A DNA stretch of 64,000 nt from Bacillus sp. FJAT-29814 (GTDB taxonomy: Bacteria; Bacillota; Bacilli; Bacillales; Cytobacillaceae), in NCBI RefSeq assembly GCF_001510715.1, contig NZ_LMTJ01000001.1:356471-420470 (forward strand), read 5' to 3'. Each line of letters starts with the position of its first letter. Positions within the stretch are counted from its first letter, which is position 1. Made by a program: the position numbers and the translations under genes. Positions 59,399 through 64,000 of this stretch are shown here, piece by piece. The notes under the pieces were generated by a model. That model made no database searches, was not told the DNA's origin, and saw nothing but the letters and a program-made list of their open reading frames with translations.

Positions 59399-60193
59399 AT
59401 GAATAATAGAAATCCCATAAAACGGAAACTCGAGGAAAAAGGGAGGGCAATTGGAACATGGATTCAACTACCCACTTATGAATCGGTTGAAATTGCTTCG
59501 ATTGCTCAATATGATTTTGTCATCTTGGATCGGCAGCATGGAGCGCTTTCTCTAGAAATGACGGCACAAATGATCGGTTCTTCTCTCGGAAAAAATGTTA
59601 CTCCAGTAGTAAGGGTTTCTAATAATGAGGAGACAGAAATACTTCATGTCCTTGATGCGGGAGCAATGGGAATATTAGTGCCTGGAATCTCAAATGCAGA
59701 GGAAGCAAGGAAAGCGGTAAAGGCGGCAAAATTTCCTCCCTATGGTGATAGAAGCGCATGTCCGTTCACAAGGGCAAGTGGTTATGACTGCGAAGATTGG
59801 GCTTCTTTTGTCCAATGGTCTAACTCAGAAACGGTGGTATGGCTGTTAATTGAAGGAATAGATGGAATCAACAACCTTTCAAACATAATTGAAGTGGAAG
59901 GGATAGATGCTATTTGTATGGGCCCTTTTGATCTTGCACAATCGTTAGGGCTCCCTGGTCAACCGAATAACCCATTGGTCATTAAAAAGCTTGAGGAAAT
60001 AGTTGAATCCGCAAGTAACAAAGGGATTGATTTAATTGTTGTTCCATTCTCCCGGGATCAGCAAGATTTATCAAAGGAAGTTCAAGACTGGTACTCAAAG
60101 GGGTGCCGTATTATTACCGGACCATGTGACAGAGCATTGCTTTCGCAAGGTTATAAGCTTGTAAAACAATTGTTTGATGGTATTTTAGATTAA
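59399..60193 (+). CDS. HpcH/HpaI family aldolase
   Basis: 264 residues, class II pyruvate-dependent aldolase fold. The catalytic His is in FVILDRQHGALSLE (about residues 39-52), metal-ligand Glu in WLLIEGIDG and Asp in MGPFDLAQSLG; GTWIQLPTYESVEIA is the usual N-terminal phosphate-binding part. It splits a 2-oxo-4-hydroxyacid to pyruvate (or a related oxoacid) and an aldehyde. ATG 59399 has GGAGGG upstream. Pyruvate release would connect to the LutAB genes. Confidence 0.85.
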   Translation: MNNRNPIKRKLEEKGRAIGTWIQLPTYESVEIASIAQYDFVILDRQHGALSLEMTAQMIGSSLGKNVTPVVRVSNNEETEILHVLDAGAMGILVPGISNAEEARKAVKAAKFPPYGDRSACPFTRASGYDCEDWASFVQWSNSETVVWLLIEGIDGINNLSNIIEVEGIDAICMGPFDLAQSLGLPGQPNNPLVIKKLEEIVESASNKGIDLIVVPFSRDQQDLSKEVQDWYSKGCRIITGPCDRALLSQGYKLVKQLFDGILD

Positions 60194-60297
60194 TAATTTT
60201 ATTTAATTCGATTGGCATTAGCCTTGGACCAAAAGCAATGTTGATATATGAAACTGCCAATTTATTAATAAACCAGCAAAGAAGAAGGGACGAAAAA

Positions 60298-61077
60298 ATG
60301 AATACATTAGATCTTTTTCGATTAGATGGAAAGGTTGCCATTGTAACTGGTGGAGCAGTAGGCTTGGGCAGGCAGATGGCTGAAGCATTGGCAGAAATGG
60401 GTGCTAATATCGTAATTGCTTCCAGGAAAAAAGAGAAATGTATGGAAGCAACTAATGAAATTAGCCGAAGCATGGATGTAGATACACTAGCAATTGAATT
60501 GGACATTAGGGATGAAGCAAGTATTAAGCAAATGGTTAATGATACAATCGAAAGATTTGGAAGAATTGATATCCTTGTAAATAATTCAGGAATCGCATGG
60601 GGAGGACCAGCAGAGGAAGTGTCCTATGAGGACTGGAAGAAGGTTATAGACGTAAATGTGAACGGCACTTTTTATTGTACACAAGAAGTTGGAAAAGTGA
60701 TGATCAAACAAGGTGGCGGGAAAATTGTAAATATATCATCAATCGGAAGTTTTGGTGGCGCGTTTCCTGAAGCACAGGATGCCCTTTCTTACAATACCAG
60801 TAAAGGAGCCATTAATATTTTCACGAAGGATTTAGCTGTAAAATGGGCTCAATATAACATAAATGTGAATGCGATTGCTCCTGGTTGGTTTCCAACAAAG
60901 ATTAGTAAGTTTGTAATTGAAAATCGAAAAGAATTATTAATGCAACGCTTGCCATTGAAAAGGTTTGGAAGTGAAGCTGATTTAAAAGGTGCAATCGTTT
61001 ATCTATCCTCCAATGCGTCGGATTATGTTACAGGTCATATTTTAGTTGTTGACGGTGGTTGGACTGCGTTAATGTAA
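60298..61077 (+). CDS. SDR family oxidoreductase
   Basis: 259 residues, classical SDR: GGAVGLGRQMAEALA, NNSGIAW, catalytic Ser in NISSIGS, YNTSK (Tyr-x3-Lys) and APGWFPTK, ending VDGGW. ATG 60298 follows GAAGGGA by 7 bases; the open frame upstream has no ribosome site. It probably acts on a hydroxy/oxo intermediate of the cluster. Unlike its downstream neighbour it has a complete catalytic triad. Confidence 0.87.
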   Translation: MNTLDLFRLDGKVAIVTGGAVGLGRQMAEALAEMGANIVIASRKKEKCMEATNEISRSMDVDTLAIELDIRDEASIKQMVNDTIERFGRIDILVNNSGIAWGGPAEEVSYEDWKKVIDVNVNGTFYCTQEVGKVMIKQGGGKIVNISSIGSFGGAFPEAQDALSYNTSKGAINIFTKDLAVKWAQYNINVNAIAPGWFPTKISKFVIENRKELLMQRLPLKRFGSEADLKGAIVYLSSNASDYVTGHILVVDGGWTALM

Positions 61078-61140
61078 CAGAAATACATGGGTTTAAATCC
61101 AATCATCTCTATTGTTAAAATGTGGCCGGGAGGAAGGGAA

Positions 61141-61875
61141 ATGTATAATGTTCTTGTTACTGGTGGAGGTAAAGGGCTAGGAGCTGCGATTTCAAAGACT
61201 TTTGCCAGTCATGATTTTCATGTGTTTATAAATTATTTAAGGGACCGTGATTCTGCAGTTGAAGTGGAACATTCCATTACTAGTAACGGTGGGAAAGCAG
61301 AAATTATCCAAGCAGACGTAGGGAAGAAAGAAGATATTGATAGTATGATGGCGCAATTGCCTCCTATTGATATTATTGTTCATAATGCCGTATATCCTAT
61401 TTCTGCAAATGCAGAAAGTATCAGCCAAACTGATTGGGAGAGGGGATTATCTGTTAGTGCTTCGGGACTATTATATATTGCGCAAAAAACATTTCCAGGT
61501 ATGAAAGAACGAGGGTATGGACGCATTTTCGCCATATCCAGTAGTGGTGCTAAGAGGGGGATTCCCTCCTATTTAGGAGTGGGAGTCGGAAAAGCAGCGA
61601 TGGAAGCATTAATCCGCTATTTTGCAACAGAATGGGGCAAATACGGAATAAGCGCAAATGTCGTATCACCTGGGGCGATCTACAGCGATGCATTTCAAGC
61701 AGTTTTTCAAAATGCGAAAGAACGATTTGATGTTATTAAGAAAAGAACTCCTAGGAAAGAAACAGTAAATCCTATGGACGTTGGTGAAATGTTGGTACAA
61801 CTTTCAAGGCAAGAGATGCGAATGGTAACCGGTCAAACCATTTGTATGGATGGTGGGTATACTCTTCTCACGTAG
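61141..61875 (+). CDS. SDR with FabL-like Tyr-x6-Lys active site
   Basis: 244 residues. The GGGKGLGAAIS cofactor loop, NAVYPIS in place of NNAG, and SSSGAKRG are followed by SYLGVGVGKAAMEALIRYFA. The ordinary Tyr-x3-Lys is absent: the fourth residue before Lys is Val, and a Tyr lies seven before. FabL (enoyl-ACP reductase III of Bacillus) has the same YxxVGVSKAALEALTRY pattern, so an enoyl-thioester reductase is likelier than an alcohol dehydrogenase. ATG 61141 follows GGGAGGAAGGG. Confidence 0.8.
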   Translation: MYNVLVTGGGKGLGAAISKTFASHDFHVFINYLRDRDSAVEVEHSITSNGGKAEIIQADVGKKEDIDSMMAQLPPIDIIVHNAVYPISANAESISQTDWERGLSVSASGLLYIAQKTFPGMKERGYGRIFAISSSGAKRGIPSYLGVGVGKAAMEALIRYFATEWGKYGISANVVSPGAIYSDAFQAVFQNAKERFDVIKKRTPRKETVNPMDVGEMLVQLSRQEMRMVTGQTICMDGGYTLLT

Positions 61876-61943
61876 GAAACATGACAATATCGTATTATAT
61901 AATAAAAAATCACTTTGATATTCGAGAGAAGGGGTTGTAAGAA

Positions 61944-62660
61944 ATGAAAGTAAGCTTGTTTGCAACCTGCCTTGTCGATATGTTCCAGAGCAATGTCGGA
62001 AAAGCTACGGTTGAACTGCTAGAGCGACTTGGCTGCGATGTGGCATTTCCTGAAGGGCAAATATGCTGCGGCCAACCAGCCTATAATAGCGGTTATGTAA
62101 ATGAATCAAAAGAGGCAATGAAAAGGATGATCGAGACATTTCAAGATGCAGAATACGTTGTATCTCCATCAGGATCATGTGCGTTTATGTTTAAGGAATA
62201 TCCCCATATTTTTAAAGGCGACCCGGTATGGGAAACGAAAGCGAAAAAACTGGCTGACAAGACCTATGAACTTACTCAATTTATTGTTGATGTTCTGAAA
62301 GTGGAGGATGTCGGTGCCAGATTTGAAGGAAATGTTACCTTTCATACCTCCTGCCACATGACAAGATTATTGGGGGTAAGAACGGCTTGGATGACTTTAT
62401 TAAAAAACGTTAAGGGACTTACATTTACAGAGTTATCCGGAAAGGAACAATGCTGCGGTTTTGGGGGGACTTTCTCTGTCAAAATGTCAAAAATTTCAGA
62501 ACAAATGGTAGAGGAGAAAGTATGTCATATAGAGGAAACAGGGGCGGATTATCTTATAGGAGCTGATAGTGGGTGCCTAATGAACATAGGCGGCAGGATT
62601 GATAGAAAAGGTAATCCCATCAAGGTCCTGCACATTGCTGAGGTTTTAAATAGTCAATAA
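61944..62660 (+). CDS. lutA: Lactate utilization protein A (Fe-S, CCG domain)
   Basis: 238 residues, the usual LutA length. Two cysteine-rich CCG domains are visible: [16 protein letters not shown] (about 35-50) and [13 protein letters not shown] (about 169-181); [11 protein letters not shown] lies between. In B. subtilis LutABC oxidises L-lactate to pyruvate with Fe-S relays. Here it lies at the end of a catabolic cluster and not at a separate lut locus. The gap to lutB is short. Confidence 0.9.
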   Translation: MKVSLFATCLVDMFQSNVGKATVELLERLGCDVAFPEGQICCGQPAYNSGYVNESKEAMKRMIETFQDAEYVVSPSGSCAFMFKEYPHIFKGDPVWETKAKKLADKTYELTQFIVDVLKVEDVGARFEGNVTFHTSCHMTRLLGVRTAWMTLLKNVKGLTFTELSGKEQCCGFGGTFSVKMSKISEQMVEEKVCHIEETGADYLIGADSGCLMNIGGRIDRKGNPIKVLHIAEVLNSQ

Positions 62661-62696
62661 TGGATGCTTGAAATAAATGGGAAATGGAGAAAAAAT

Positions 62697-64000
62697 ATGG
62701 CAATAAAAATTGGAATTGACCCATTTATCGAACGTGTTGATAAAGGAATTCACAATAACTTTATGCGTGGTGCGGTAGCCGGTGCTCAGGATGGCATGGA
62801 TATAAAAAGGCGTACTGCTACCGAAGAGCTTGAAAATTGGGAGGATTGGCGCTCGCATGGAGAGGAAATTCGTCAGCATGTTCTTGAACACTTGGATTAT
62901 TATTTGGAGCAACTAAGTGAGAATATTGCCAAGAGGGGTGGGCATGTTTTTTTTGCCCAAACAAAGGATGAAGCAACCAGGTATATCTGTGACATTGTAA
63001 AACAGAAAAATGCCAAAAAAATAGTGAAGTCCAAATCAATGGTCACAGAGGAAATTAGCCTAAATGCTGCCTTAGAACATGAAGGCTGTGAAGTAATTGA
63101 AACCGATCTAGGGGAATACATTCTACAGGTTGATGACCATGATCCCCCCTCACATATCGTTGCCCCTGCTTTGCATAAAAATAAAGAGGAAATCCGGGAT
63201 GTTTTTAACAAAAAGCTTGGATATACAAAAACGTCCAAGCCGGAGGAGTTGGCGGGACATGCCCGTGAAATGCTACGCAAGGAATACTTAACAGCAGATA
63301 TAGGAATAACTGGCTGTAATTTTGCAGTTGCTGAAACTGGTTCGATTACTCTAGTGACAAATGAAGGGAATGCCGATTTAGTTACGGCATTGCCCAAAAC
63401 TCAAATAACAGTGATGGGAATGGAAAGAATTGTTCCGACGTTTGAAGAAATGGAAGTATTGGTATCACTATTAACAAGAAGCGCTGTAGGACAGAGATTA
63501 ACAAGTTATATTACCGTACTTACAGGACCAAGGGAAGAATTGGACGTAGACGGTCCAGAAGAGTTCCATCTTGTCATCTTAGATAATGAAAGGTCAAATA
63601 TTCTCGGTGGTGAGTTCCAGTCCATCCTGCAATGTATTCGCTGTGCGGCTTGTGTAAATGTCTGCCCGGTCTACCGTCACATCGGGGGCCATTCATATGG
63701 TTCGATCTATTCGGGGCCAATTGGGGCTGTACTATCCCCATTGCTTGGTGGGTATGATGAATTTAAAGAACTGCCATATGCTTCAACCCTTTGCGGTGCC
63801 TGCACAGAGGTATGCCCGGTGAAAATTCCATTGCATAACCTTATTCATAAACATCGTGAAAACATCGTTGAAAAAGAAGGGAAAGTACCACTTTCAGAAA
63901 AACTGGTGATGAAAGCGTTTGGCTTAGCTGCTGCTTCACCAACTTTATATAATATTGGTACTAAAATCGCCCCAACCGTAATGAGACCATTCACTGTTGC
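62697..64000 (+). CDS. lutB: Lactate utilization protein B, 3'-truncated by window edge
   Basis: ATG at 62697 (GGAGA upstream) with an open frame to the window end; 434 residues are visible of about 475 expected. The N-terminal [27 protein letters not shown] and [11 protein letters not shown] are LutB-specific. The two ferredoxin-type motifs [14 protein letters not shown] (about residues 313-326) and [13 protein letters not shown] are near the C-terminus. LutC would be expected just beyond the window. The frame is not closed here, so it is missed by simple ORF scans. Confidence 0.9.
   Translation, partial: MAIKIGIDPFIERVDKGIHNNFMRGAVAGAQDGMDIKRRTATEELENWEDWRSHGEEIRQHVLEHLDYYLEQLSENIAKRGGHVFFAQTKDEATRYICDIVKQKNAKKIVKSKSMVTEEISLNAALEHEGCEVIETDLGEYILQVDDHDPPSHIVAPALHKNKEEIRDVFNKKLGYTKTSKPEELAGHAREMLRKEYLTADIGITGCNFAVAETGSITLVTNEGNADLVTALPKTQITVMGMERIVPTFEEMEVLVSLLTRSAVGQRLTSYITVLTGPREELDVDGPEEFHLVILDNERSNILGGEFQSILQCIRCAACVNVCPVYRHIGGHSYGSIYSGPIGAVLSPLLGGYDEFKELPYASTLCGACTEVCPVKIPLHNLIHKHRENIVEKEGKVPLSEKLVMKAFGLAAASPTLYNIGTKIAPTVMRPFTV

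Noticed and set aside
59399..60193. Altered active site (RQH in place of the usual EH) in the HpcH/HpaI aldolase
   Set aside because: From memory, a D-x-QHG form is common in part of the family, so it is not evidence of loss of function.
1..64000. CRISPR arrays, tRNA/rRNA genes, IS elements, prophage
   Set aside because: No regularly spaced repeats, cloverleaf-like sequences, transposase or phage genes were seen.

Overview
The window reads as a chromosomal segment of a Gram-positive, endospore-former-type Bacillaceae (Bacillus / Neobacillus / Mesobacillus-like). The grounds are low-to-moderate GC, strong AGGAGG ribosome sites, many TTG and GTG starts, sigma-A promoters, and Bacillus-type gene families (bcrC, Fur-regulated small basic protein, YfnA-like permease, LutAB, DabA/YbcC). 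No tRNA, rRNA, IS element or CRISPR array was seen. Both window edges cut genes: an ABC permease on the left and lutB on the right.

Region 1 (1-10.4 kb) is an envelope-lipid neighbourhood. It has two DedA proteins, an MGDG-synthase-like glycosyltransferase, an anchored NodB deacetylase, a GT2 / GtrA / polytopic-protein set (undecaprenyl-phosphate-sugar decoration type), the undecaprenyl-pyrophosphate phosphatase BcrC, and an OmpR-type response regulator with its kinase. An 11-bp-period direct repeat stands upstream of both dedA genes and of the two-component operon, which suggests one regulon.

Region 2 (10.4-20.2 kb) is an amino-acid or amine catabolic island. A divergent FCD-type GntR regulator faces a 2-oxoacid:ferredoxin oxidoreductase (korAB), a Leu/Glu-type dehydrogenase, an SDR and an EutQ-like cupin. 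A sodium:solute symporter, a DadA/PuuB-like FAD oxidase and a small unknown protein follow.

Region 3 (20.2-43 kb) is mixed housekeeping and accessory DNA: an MFS exporter, LysR plus a secreted M14 carboxypeptidase, and a four-gene inorganic-carbon / membrane-potential operon (dabB-dabA-mpsC plus a degenerate beta-carbonic-anhydrase-like protein) behind a long structured leader. Then come a YtrA-type GntR-ABC operon, small proteins, a Gly/Tyr/His-rich protein, a YfnA-like permease, a ZIP metal transporter with an MntR-like box, an amidase with an MFS, Hsp20 and an AEC carrier.

Region 4 (43-64 kb) is a nearly unbroken plus-strand catabolic cluster of about 20 genes under a FadR/FCD regulator. 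It encodes a hydroxyacyl-CoA dehydrogenase, a DUF35/thiolase-like pair, a P450 with its ferredoxin, a TPP-dependent lyase, two acyl-CoA ligases, two complete TRAP transporters, a MaoC hydratase, an HpcH/HpaI aldolase, two SDRs (one with a FabL-type active site) and LutAB. Its substrate is not evident. The gene set fits uptake of carboxylic acids, CoA activation, oxygenation and C-C cleavage, with a 2-hydroxyacid such as lactate as a possible end product. It is the best candidate here for an undescribed pathway.
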